The notes beneath the pieces are model-generated. The model made no database searches. It saw nothing but the letters and a program-made list of their open reading frames with translations, and was not told where the DNA came from. 64,000 nucleotides of DNA from Diphasiastrum complanatum. Lineage: Eukaryota; Streptophyta; Lycopodiopsida; Lycopodiales; Lycopodiaceae. Below, piece by piece: positions 25,401-38,000 of this stretch (its first letter is position 1; every line of letters begins with the position of its first letter). The stretch covers positions 3,414,706 to 3,478,705 of the forward strand of contig CM055107.1 in assembly GCA_029204225.1 (NCBI GenBank), in the 5' to 3' direction. Both the position numbers and the translations under genes were made by a program.

Positions 25401-28400
25401 TCACTTTGTAAGCCAATTTCGTTTTAATCAATAATTGACATATTTAAGAAAAAATGAAAACAATTTCGGTTCTATTAAAACTTAACGTAACTGGGATTTT
25501 TGAACTTCGTCAATAAGGATTGAAACTATGAAAATCGATTTTCACCATCAAATTCTCAGTTTCACTGTTATCAATCCAAATCGGAACGATTTTGAAACAT
25601 CTGGCATGCATCAAAATCCACATGCAGTGATTTACGGAAAAATCAACTTTTTTATGTGAACATTTGCTTTTTTTCTTTTTTGCTTTTTACGAAAATTGTA
25701 CTCAAGCATGAAATTTCATTTCGAAAACTACCGTAACACACTGAGCCATGTTCCCAGCATGCAAAGTGATCTAGAAATGTCTTTTCCACAGAGGACGTCA
25801 ATACTATTGTCTCACTTTCTGACATGCAATCAGAACATTGTGAAAATTTGCGAATTTTTGAACTAAAAATTTTCCAACTTCTGACGATCACTTTTGTTAT
25901 AGAGGACCAAATTGGACGCTGTAAAGCATTGTACAGAGGGAAAGTAGGTTAGCAAGAGGCCCGTCACCCTAGGCCCTACGATCCACATGTGCGAGCTGTT
26001 ATGTCTAAAAAAACATGTAGGAGGGCGCACTTTTTCTAGGAGGTTTTGTTAAAATCCACACACACTTCGCATGCCATCAAATAGCCATTACAAGCAGTCT
26101 ATAGAGGTTCATTAGAGATCAGTAGAAGCTTCTATCAGGTCCAGCAAAGGTCCGTAGGCTAAGATCAACTAAGGGAGGGCTTCTACCAAGCGAACGTCGA
26201 TGAATCAAAGTACTTCAAAAATAAGCTTTCCTCACCTTCTTAAAATCATCCACACTTCATTGACCTTAGGCTAATATCATCTTTCCAGTTAACTTTTATT
26301 GAAATTGATAATTTCTCTAAAAGGAGGAGTGAAGTGCATCGCAGAAAAGATCCACGTTTTATTGGCTCTTCTATGTCAGGTTGTTGCAAGAAGGATCGGA
26401 TTGGAGCCATGATCTATCTCAAAACTGCTAGATTGACTTCCTTTCAGCTGGACCAGCAACGATTCCTCTTGAAAAGGCATTCTGCATCAAAAGATCCTAC
26501 TCTTCTTGCAGATTTGATGCATTTTTGCTCAGTTTTTGATCAATCCAACGTGCAATTTCTTTTTGCAAAGACTAAATTACTCTCTTGAACAGTAGACGCA
26601 CTCTCTACATTTAGCTTTGATAGCCTTCATAATAAGCTCACCACTCCAAAGTTAGCCAGCAGACAGAACTAAGCTCCTCTTCACCGTACTTGGTCGCACT
26701 GCTGAGTCAAGGTTGATAATTCCTTATTTCGTTCTCTGTGTCTCTAACCCATTTGTTGTGGTGTACCAATAATGATTGCCTTTCCCTTGGTGCCTCAACA
26801 GGAACTTGACCACCCTAGTAGCGTGCCAAGCTTTGGCTATGATTTTAGCTTTTACTCATGTTCAACCAGAAAGTATCTATGCTACATTTTTTTTCTTAGA
26901 AAAATTCAGTAATTTACTTTTTTGGTTAATTGTGAATCATTGCAACTGCGTTTGAAGTCAAGGGCGAGCTTGTCATGGAGTAGAAGAAGATCAAAATGTG
27001 TCACTCTGTGTTTGCAGGAGCTTTTATCTAGGAAAGTGGACCGTGATGAACTTTTGCACCTTCAAGGGGTTCTTCAAAATCAGGTAGAGGACTGCAATAT
27101 TTGACGTTTTCCAAAATTCGATCTTGAATTTGGCTCTCTTTGGTAGTATATTTCCCTATTGTATTACTGAAGTAATCACGTGAACCAAGTAGAAATGGCT
27201 AATTCCATGCATCCTTTCAAATGATTTCTTTTGTGAATTTAAGCACCTTGTCATTGTTGATTTTTGTTATACACTCTTAGCATCAAGCTTTACCATCCTA
27301 TTCCAGATTGAAGCTAGCTATCACAAGGATCCACAAAAATATGACATGTTGCTCTTCTTGTCATGTGCCATCTAACCCATTCTTGAACATCAAATTAGCT
27401 TGGAAAAAACAAGAAATCAAGAAAACTAGTCAAAAATCAAGAAGTTTTTTTTATTGCAAAAATAGGGTTAGGTTTGGGAAATTTGGGCAGTGCTTTAAAA
27501 TTTTTTTTTTTTGCTAATTTGATTGGCGAGGGTAGGGTTAGGGTTGGGTGAAGGTAGGGTCTAAGGCTTTTTTTTTTAAAAAACAAAAATCAGCGAAACT
27601 TCAAAATGAAAAGACTGAATGTTTTTTTACAAAGGGACTGAACTTAAAAAATGAAAAAGTGAAGTGCTTCTCACCCGAAATTCCTATCAAAGCTAGAATT
27701 GGACCTCTTTCACTAGAACTTGCATCTCTTTGTCAATCTTCCACCAAATTGGTTGGAAATTGGCTCAGATTCAAGCTAAGACAGAGATCTATATAATCCT
27801 ATAAAATTACACTCAAAATATTTGGCCAAAGGTATAGCCAAAAATAGAGGAAAACAGATTGCAAAAACTATAGCTAACTAAAATTGGAATGAATTCACTA
27901 AAATGGCCATAACTTAGTCATTATAGCTCCACATCAAGAAAAATTAGTACCTCCAGGAAGCTAAGAGAAAGGGCTACTGATCCAAAATAAGAAATCTCAG
28001 AAAAAATAAAGATTAATAGGTAAAAATTGAATCAAAACATTTTGGAAATTGAAAAACAAAGAAACTAGTAAAAATAATTCCACCAAACTCAAAGAAAACC
28101 ACCAAATCTGATGGGGAAAGGATCTAATGCTCTGATACATGTGACAATCTTAGCATTAAAACATCTAACCCATTCTTGAACATCAAATTAGCTTGGAAAA
28201 AAGAAAAAATCAAGAAAACTAGTCAAAAATCAAGATGGATAAATGCAGCAAAACTTCACCAAAATAGGCAAAGTAATGATCATTCAAAGCATAGGGCCTA
28301 AATCTCTAGCATGATCAAAGCCGCCATGTGATTTTAGGCACATGAACCACCAATTCCATCAAAAAAGGTCTCAAAGAGAAGCTTCAAGAACACTAAGAAT

Positions 28401-31400
28401 CCAAATTAGACAAATGAACAATAGCCTCGAAATTTAGCACAACCTCAGCAATTATTGTGGTCCTTTGCACTTCTACTATAAGTTTGGGGCCTTATTTGGC
28501 TTAAATGGGCGTTACAACCATTATTACAATCCCACTATTTTCAAATATAGCACGCTTTTATTAATTGTCTTATTGACTAATTCTAGTTTTTTTTAGTTCC
28601 ATGGCTATATTTAACATTGCATTTAGTAAGCTCATGGGTTAATTACATGCAGCACATGACACTTCTTCAAACTTATATTCTATATGTTCACTCTTATATT
28701 TTTTAACTTTTGCAAATGCGTGATTTTTAATGGTTAGACTTTTGGCAAGGATTTTTCCAGATGCGTTTTTTGTAGAATGACGTAGTCCATTGCTTATCAA
28801 TCAAGCCCTCTGATCTTTACCCTCTTAAGCTGTTCAGTTGAATTTTGTGGAAAATAACTATTTGAGTCCATCTCTTATCAGTGGAAAAGCTCCCACATCC
28901 GCCATATACATTTTTTTTGAGATTTTGTTACAACAGATTAAAGATTCTTTTTGCAACCTTCGAACTTTGAGGCAATGACAATTACAGCTTGCAGCTTACA
29001 GTCTTCTTCCATAACAGGGAAATAAGCCTTTCAAGGAATTCTTTTCAAGTTTCAGGTCAATTCTGACTTGAAAAATGCCAAAAAGTAGCTTTTAGGATTT
29101 TACATGTGTTGTCCACAAATAAGTGGCATGCTGGTTGACAGATCTTTTCCTCATTTCAAGGTCTGGTCAGTTCGATTCCACTCCAACGCAGATAGACAGT
29201 TAAAAAAAAAGTAATGTATGCATGATAGGATACAATAAGATTGTGGTAACATAGTCCATAAAATCCGAGAATTGGATCTTTGAAGTCCTCTTTTAGGCCC
29301 TTGAGCCTTAGAGGCTAATGTCTTACCTGGATACAATATTCTCTGGAAAATTGAAGATTGCAAAAGAAGCAGGCCCTAGATGGCCCCACATTTTTGGTAA
29401 TCAGGAGGAGCTGGATGTACTATTGATAACTTCCAAGCACATCTTAATATCATATAAAAAGCACTAGGGTCATGATAACAAGAGTTGTGTTCTCCTGGTT
29501 AAAGCTGATTGGTTTTTCATATTTGTTGCTTGTTACGAACTACCGATACATAGTATTTTCCTTCAGGTTTTCTTGGTCATTAAAATCCAAAGAATAGTTT
29601 TTATGTGTTCTTGGTCTAATACCTGGATTTGATTGATAGCTGGACTGTATGTTGACTATTTATTTCAATCTAGTACATCGGCAATACCTTTTCAAGAAGT
29701 ATCCATATATCGCATTTTAATGCGTGTGTTCCAAATCTTTGCTTGCAGTCTTCAAATGAGGGTCTTAAAGAGTTACGTGAGGATGTTGATGATCTTATTG
29801 GTTCAGTACATGCTCTGGTATGTTGAAGTTTGAACCCACTTGTATTTGCTACTATTTTTTGTGCTCTATGCTCCTATTTCTGATATTGATGCAGAGTTTT
29901 TTTTTTAATTGCTGGTTCTCCCTGCAAATGGTCTTTTTTGCTTGACAAACTTCGGTACAAGGTGTTTTGCCTAGTACCGTTATCAGATTATAGAACAACA
30001 GTTTGGCATCCTCCATCAGAACACACAACCTAGTATTCTTTTGTCGAAGATCATATTAAATTTCAAAGGAGCAGCACCTGTGCAAGGACATTCTTTATTG
30101 TGGCTTTCTGACATTGTTTTCAATGGCTGTTGCATCTTTTAACTTAACTTGGAACTAGATTTGACATTTCTCTTGGCTTGTGTCATAGTTCTTCCATCTC
30201 TCTAGGAATCATGTCTGTTTTAGACAAAGTGTACCCTTTAAGGCTCAATTTGTATTATGTAAGGATAACCAATATGTTGCTTGTTACATGGGCAAACTAA
30301 TCAAAGGGAAGGTGCCATCTAACTTTAAAACAATTGACATGTGTCAAGTAGAAAAAAGTATTGCCTTCAATATGGAAATAATTTCACACACGATTCTGAA
30401 GGAAGCTATTTTGAATAATCAGTAAATTTATACAGGATTGATCTGTGATAGTTTCTTTTGCATTCAATGTGTTTCTTTATCATCTATCGCTTAACTCCCA
30501 CACTTGCTCACTGCTCCCTTTGTTACCAGATCTCAAGCTTTTTCCATGAAGGGAAGGGTTTCCCTATGGTCATGAATGAAGGAAGATAGAGAGAGCATGT
30601 TGTTCCTTCAGATGTTTCGTCAAAGTTGAGCTGGTGGATTCTGGTATTTGCCAGCCGGTCTCAATCTCGTGCATTGATTTGGCCATCATCTTCAAAGGAG
30701 AAAAGTAGGTGCAGGTGGTGTCTCTAGCCAGTTCTCAATTTCGATCTTCATTCACAACGGTGGCAGCTTTGTGAGAAGATCCGGTGCTCAACAAGAAGGA
30801 GCTGAAGTTGCAAGAGGAGATTATGAAATCTACCTCAGATCTCAGGTTGCTGTAGGACAGCAAAGCACGGAGTCAACGTTGTTAGGAGGACAACGTGGAT
30901 TCGTAGGAGGATCTTGGTGAAATTCTTTTTGGAGATCATTGCTGCAGATTGTTCCCTGGTTTCAAAGAGGATACACGTTGATCTTTTCCAGGATTCTGAT
31001 CGCTGAATCTGCAGATACTTCAGTGATTTTTGTGACAGTTGATCTCTAAATCTATAGATTGTTGATGGAAGCTGTTTTTTGGTTGACTAAAGTTTGACTG
31101 AAATCTGTCCGCTGGATTTTCAAAAGATAAGTTGTGTTTTTCGGGTAGCTGTTTGTTGGAAATTTACGGGATTTTATTTATTGAATCTGCAAGATAGTTC
31201 GCTCATTTCCAAGAAGGGAGTTTGCTGGTTTGTGAAGACGAAAAGTTCGCTGCCAGATTGCTACTTGAAAAGCTAGAATTGTTTGCTGTCTATTCGTTGG
31301 AGAATTACATCTGATCGTTGGAAGATCCACGGGCAAGACTGTAGGCAGCAGAGGGTACACAACAAAGAACAAGCATAGAAGAAGGGACTGTCAAAAAGTG

Positions 31401-32761
31401 ATGAAGGCTTCAAAGGCCAATAATAAACCTAGTTTGGCTTGCCTGCAAGGATGCATGTTATTGGCTGTGATTAGTTAGAGATTTCTAAGAGAAATCTGGA
31501 GCATAGTCTAGTGGATCATACAAGGGCTATCAAGATTTGATCATACAAAGCTTACTTGGAAAGTAGTTGGTATACATGCAAGGAAGCATGTACATGCACA
31601 AATTGCTAGGATGCAATTCTTGTGCAGATCACTGAGGTTTAGGAAGTTCAAATCACCATTCTTAAGATCCATTTGAATCTGAGAAATCAGAAAAAACAAC
31701 AAAAATCGGTCAAATCTGCCAGATCTTGGTCAAAAGGAGACATAAATTGTCATTAGAGCTGATAACTTTTTACTCTCTTCCAAGAAACGTTCGCCGAGTT
31801 GCAGGCATTTCCGGTTTTGTTCCTAGAACCTTCAGTGTGAAGGGCGAACATTCCTTCATAGCAGATTTCGAAAAACATCAGAAAAACCATCAGAATACAC
31901 CAAAAAACACCCAAAACCCTAAAAATTACAAAAAATGAACATTCATCCGATTCACTGTGCATAGGTGTGATTCAAATCGATCTACTGCCAGGTCGACGAA
32001 CGTTATTTCGATGGAGAGCAGAGTCGGGGCAGACTATGTGGAGGAGGAGGAGTGGGTTGAGGGGGATACGGAGGAGGACGAGGAGATGGGGGCGGAGACA
32101 CAGGGGGATGACCTGGCTGACCTACTGGTGGACCTTGATGCGGAGACAGAGGAGGAGCCAGCCATTCCTGCACGTAGGCCTAGGGGGAGACCTAGAGGTT
32201 CTGGGAGGGGGGGGGCTGAGTACTCTTTTTGTAGATAGGAGTGGAGCATCACAGGCAGCCGTCGGCCATGCATCATCACAATGGGTAGGGCCATCCCAGG
32301 GCGTAGGGTCATAGCCACCTGACACACAGACACGACGGAGTAGACACAGGGCTGGGGGCAGCCAGATGGGGGCCAGAGGAGGGGAGAGAGGCAGAGGCAG
32401 AGGTAGAGGTAGAGGCAGAGGCAGGGGGAGGGGGGGGATCCAGAGCCAGAGCACGCAACAGAGAGCTAGAGCACGCAGTAGAGCGAGGGCCACGCCACGG
32501 CATATGGTTCCCTCCAGTTCCGATTCATCTGCGGACCCTTGGGATCTGTAGTCAGGCACAAGATGATTTATCCTACCATGACTCTGACGAGTCTTAGTTG
32601 TATAGTTTTCATTACGTTCATGGAACATCATTGTACCCCATTTTGGTGCCATGTGGCCCGATATTATATATTATGATGATCCTATTCACAACATTGTCGT
32701 GATTCAATATTGTTCTTTGTGGTTTTAGTTTAGTAACTTCGTATTTTTTATGGTTTATGGT

Positions 32762-32839
<78 letters not shown>

Positions 32840-35028
32840 GGTTGAAAAATGTTTCATTTAAGGTTTAGTAGGTTCAGAATGATTCAGCTGGGTTTTTGTT
32901 CAGCATGGTTTTAGTTCTGTTTGTTGTGATCAGAGAGAGAGATAGAGGGAGAATCAGAGAGCCTGGGAGTTAATACACCTAAATTGGACCATCCTGCATT
33001 TGAAACAGTCGGCAAACTACACAATCATAATGCTCTCAATCAGAGCTTTTATCTGATACCCATATTGCCTAAAAAAATTTCAAAAAAAAAACAATTGATT
33101 CTGCACGATTCAGGGAAAAACCCGAAAAGCGGTGCATCTATGTAATAAACTATGTGGCTTTGTGCCACAAGTTATGTTGAAATTGCCCTAACTGTACCCG
33201 AACCCTAGAGCAACCCTAATAATGGCTCGAAGCAATAGCTTTGGTAACAATCAGTTTACAACTCTCCCCATCTTACAAAACATTGCTTTCAACGTTGGGT
33301 TTAAAAAAAAAACGGTGCTAAGAAAATGAACATGCCTGAAATGAGATCTATATATCAAAATGAATCTCAAATTTAGCTACCAAAACTGAGATCATGATAC
33401 TATGAACGATAGTTGCATAGAAACGCGTTTCTCAGAAATGTGTTTATGAGACAGAAACGTTGTAAAAAAAAAACACAATATATATATTTTTGAGCCCCTC
33501 CTCGCGGCCAGAAACGCGCCAGCCGTGTAGGAGGGAATTTGTTCGCTATTGGATGCGTAGGCAAATCATCTAAAAGAGCTATCATAGGATCAAAAGCAAT
33601 ATCGAAACAATGAGCATAGGCTATAGCATCGGGAGTAGCACCAAGGCACTTGGCATCAACGTCAAAGCATACAACATCAACATCAACTTGTATATGTATA
33701 TGTGAATGTAGCTCATAGCATGCAATATGAGCATCAATCTGTACATGTGACTCAAATGCAGTGTGTGACAATGTCACTATCTCATGTAAATCTCTCTCAC
33801 TATGTGATACAAAAATGTGTGACACTATCTCATGTGGATCTCTCGCATTGTGTTACACTATCACTGTCTCATGTGAATCTCTCGCATTGTGTGATATTGG
33901 AACTGTCTCATCCTCACAATGAAATTCAACCTCGCTCGCAACGCAAAAGGAAGCTCACAAAGTGACTCAAAAATAGAGTTGGAAGGATGCTCATTGGTAT
34001 CACTTTCAATATCTATGACACTACTTTCATGTACATAAGGACTCTCAAAAGTAGATGCATAATCATTGGATAACATAAGTAGACATGCCGCTCAGAGATA
34101 GACGAATGAGAACAAACATACGTACGCCACTTAGAATAAGCAAGACCGCCTAAGAGAAGCATTGCATCTCTTGAGAATTGGCACAACTCAAGCGATAAGG
34201 TTCAAAGTGATATTGAAGATGTGTCGAACCATGTCTCAAACACGCAGAAGTCATACCCACAACGATAGATATAGAGGAAAGGGGGAACACCTAGTGAAGT
34301 GACAAAAGAGCTTCGGAGACATAGGCACAACATGAGATTTTAAGGAGCACACACGATATGAAAGAGGGGAAATACCTAGTGAAGTGACAAAAGTTAAAGG
34401 GGAAAACACCTAGTGAAGTGACAAAAGAGGGAGACATAGGCACAACAAGATAAAGGGGAAACACCTAGTGAATTGACAAAAGACGGAGACATAGGCACAA
34501 CATGAGATTTTGAGGAGCCAGGAAGTACGTTGCCAGACAAGAGAAATATAGCAAAAGATAGGTACCAATTGGTTGTTGTCCCAAAAAAAGACGATGGTAC
34601 TACAAAAAGAGCCTAAAAACCAGCAAGTAAAAGTGTGCAAAAGTATGTCAATACCGCCTCCAAGTAGGGTGCTGGAAATAGGTCGGGAGGCTGCCCTGAA
34701 CAATGAGCAAGGCAGTATCAAAGAGAGCATTGCAATGGCTAGAACATAGGCCAAAAACCAGAAAACAACTGCTAATGAAATATATGTCAAAGTCACCTCC
34801 AAACAGGGCATTGGGAAGAAAGGAAGGTACTGCCTTGAAAAACCAACAAGCGGAGTCACAAATAACCTCAAAAATAGGGTGATGGAGTCTCCAAAAGACT
34901 ATAAAAAGCCAGCAAACAAATGCTGATAAAAAAGTGACAAAATTCCTCCAAACAGGGTGCTAAACATTTGCAAAAACAGTTACCAGAAAAGATAGCAGCC
35001 ACTAAATTAGTCGTTGGAAAGAATTTAC

Positions 35029-35060
<32 letters not shown>

Positions 35061-38000
35061 TTCTGTTTTGGTTTTTCCCTGCCGCTAAGTTTATCAAAAG
35101 AGCTTCCACTAATCGCTGAAGATATGCTAGAAAAAATGGAGATCTGCCAAGTGAGGAGAACCCTAGTACTCCTGCTAAGGAAGGAAAGTGCTCTGATACC
35201 AAGTTGTAAACTCAATCTATGGATAGTGTATCAATGAAGGATACATGACTATAATAGACACAATCAAGCAATCTCCCACGAAGAATGGCCAAGAGCATAC
35301 GATAAAACTGTTTCTCAACATAAGCTTTGAAGATTAGGAAGTGATCAAATACCATAGCTTTTGAAAAAAGTAGATACGACCAAGTATATCTTGTGAAGTC
35401 ATCAATAAAGGTGACAAAACATGTTGCACCACCAATACTTTTAGAAGAAAAAAAATGAACATCCGAGTGTATAAGCTCCAAAGGATGAGTAGTCTTGATA
35501 GAAGACTTTTGATATGGCTTTCTATGTGATTTTGCAATAGCACAAGCCTCACAAGGCTTGGAATCTTGGAAAGTGATTTTGGAAGGCCAACAGCCTTATC
35601 TTTCTTGACCATAGAAGACATAGACTTAAAGTTAGGATGCCCCAACCTTCTATGCCATAACTCCTCCTTAGATAAAAGAGCAACTTCACAAAAGTTTGCA
35701 TTCTCATAAGAATTCAACTTGAAAATTCCACCATATCTAGATCCATTAGCTAGGACCTCATCATTTTTCTTGATAAAGCAAGTATTGGAATTGAACTTTA
35801 CATCACAACCACTATCAAGCAACTTTCCAACACTAATCAAGTTCTTTGTAAGTTTAGGAATAAAAAGAACATTGGAAAGTGAAAGAACTTTAGAAGAAGC
35901 AAGTTTCAATGGAATGTTGCCAATTCCTTCAATAGAGCGTTCATGATAATTTGCAGTATAAATAGATCTCTTAAGTCCTTTGTAAGGTACAATTGAGTCA
36001 AAAGACTCCTTTGAACAGCACATACGTGAAGAAGCTCCACTATCTATGTACCAAGCTCCATCTTTCCTGAAAGGTGATGAAGAAAAACTTGACACCAGAG
36101 TGATCCTTCTCCATCACTTGCAACAAAATCTTCTTCAATTTCTTTGGAGAGATTTGCTTGCTTGAGTTGGTTTTTCTTCTTGAAGCAATTGGAGGCATAG
36201 TGCCCCTTCTTGCCACAAAAGAAACACTTGACTTTCTTCTTCTTGGTCTTCGAAGTAGAAGGATGAGATGAGTCATAATGAGCTATGTACACTTGTACTT
36301 GGAGAGTTCTGTTTCTCATTCACACTAGAGATTTTGTTGAATACTTCCTCAAAAGTTTTTACTCTATCTGTGCCTTTTGTAAAGGTCATCCATAAAGCGC
36401 ACCTCACTTCCATACAAATGTAACAATTTAATTGTTGGAGTAATTCTACTCATCCTATCTACTTGCATGCAAATCTGGTCCACATCACGCAGCATCTACT
36501 CTTGTTTTGAGTACTATGCAACACTTTGGATTTTGCTTGTTGAACTCATTTTCTATCTATCTAGTTTCTTGACAAACGACATCTTTTAAATATTCGAAAA
36601 CTAGCATAATTTGCTCCAGGTTGAAACATTTTCCTTTAGAACTTTTCTCATCTAGATCTTTTCCAAGTTCGCTTTTCTAGACAAGTAGTGCAAGAAAAAG
36701 GTGTGGGAAGGTTCCTTGGGAGTGGAAGTGAAGAGTAGATAGGACTGGACAGCAAGGGAAAGTAGGATGGTGGCACGGGACTAAAAGGTACTGAAGATAT
36801 CATTCCACCAGCTCAACCTATGTATGCACAATTCTACCACAGACTGTACAACACTTGGACTGCTGACGTAACCTACTAGAAACCGTTCTCTGATTACATA
36901 GGCATATCAACTCTTGATGGGATCGTTACATTATTTTTGCTTTGTTAGTGTTCCATAACAATTATGCATGGCCGCCTTTTTTTCCTATTAAACTTTAGAT
37001 GGGTTAGTTGTTTCTTACTTATTCATTTACTTTTAACAGGCTGACAGGAGCGACTTGTCTGTGTTGCTTTCAAAAAGGGTAGATCAAATTGTAAATCCTG
37101 CTGCCACAGTTTCAGGAGGAAATAGTCAACAGGATGGACTTCAAGCAGCCATTAATGAACATGCGACACGTATTATGGAATATGCCGACATGCTTTTGCA
37201 GATGGAGGTCAAAGATCTGTACATCATACTCTCTAGCCATAAAAAGTTCTGATCACTCAAAAGGCTAAACTGGAATGATGGAGCTACTAATTCATGATAG
37301 AGGGACACATATCCTGAAATTGCTCTTTTATTCTTGTAGGCTATGTTGTCTTCTAAAGCCGATGTAGCAGGCCTTTTAGCTTTGAAAGCTGCCATCCAGG
37401 AGCTGCAGCAAAGGAGAAAGACAAGGGGAGCTTCTATTCAACTTCCAGCAATTTCTTCCAATGCCAATGTGAAGCAGGTTTTCATTATCTGTTGCATATC
37501 TCTGGCTGTTTTCTTGTCATTTCTTGTTTCAATCAGAAATGATCTGAATTATGCTATTATACATCCGAGTATGAAAATTATAGCTTACTTTTAACTGTTT
37601 CCTTTGATCCAAATTTCTGTTACTGCTTAAACATGTGGTGCTGTTATATGCCAAGGACGGAATCTGTAAACATTCTATATAATAGCTAAAACTCCTCAAC
37701 CAACAAGAATAAGGATGCATTCACATAAGAGCCCGGTAAGTGGCAGCTGGCCCAAATGCTTTCCTCTTCTGTAGCTAAAAGCTTCTCCAGTGGGCCTGAC
37801 ATGGATCCTTAAACCATTTGGCTGCTCTAATAGTCATCAGCATCTTAGACTCGGATCACATATGGCCCTGATGACTGAACCACTCAAGTGCAAATAAATG
37901 ATTAGATTTTCTCATTGAAGTGATCATTTCTTAACGTTCTCAGAAGGAAGGCTGGATGCTCTTGACATTCCTCAAGTGGCTCTAACTTCTAAGCTGCATA

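Larger units (their letters stand above)
32006..33146 (+). mobile_element. hAT copy 2, internally deleted derivative
   Basis: Matches copy 1 from its position about 167 to 188, then jumps to about 776 and continues to the 3' end (CTATG at 33142-33146, shared flanks such as GAAACAGTCGGCAAACTACA). The deletion of about 587 bp removed most of the dimerisation domain, the intron and the start of exon 2. A TCGG tetramer occurs at both break points in copy 1. A CATAGGTG at about 31960 could be the left end, but I see no 8-bp duplication. Confidence 0.8.

Noticed and set aside
33761-33915. CRISPR-like spaced repeats
   Set aside because: Repeat and spacer lengths are irregular, the units are diverged and the sequence is a plant nuclear intron.
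33400-34076. His/Asp-rich minus-strand frames as a host gene
   Set aside because: They span short tandem repeats, have no recognised domain, and lie in an intron near retroelement leader sequence.
34410-34871. 153-residue hydrophobic minus-strand frame as a membrane protein
   Set aside because: It covers the CACCTAGTGAAG and 145-bp repeat arrays; its composition follows from the repeats.
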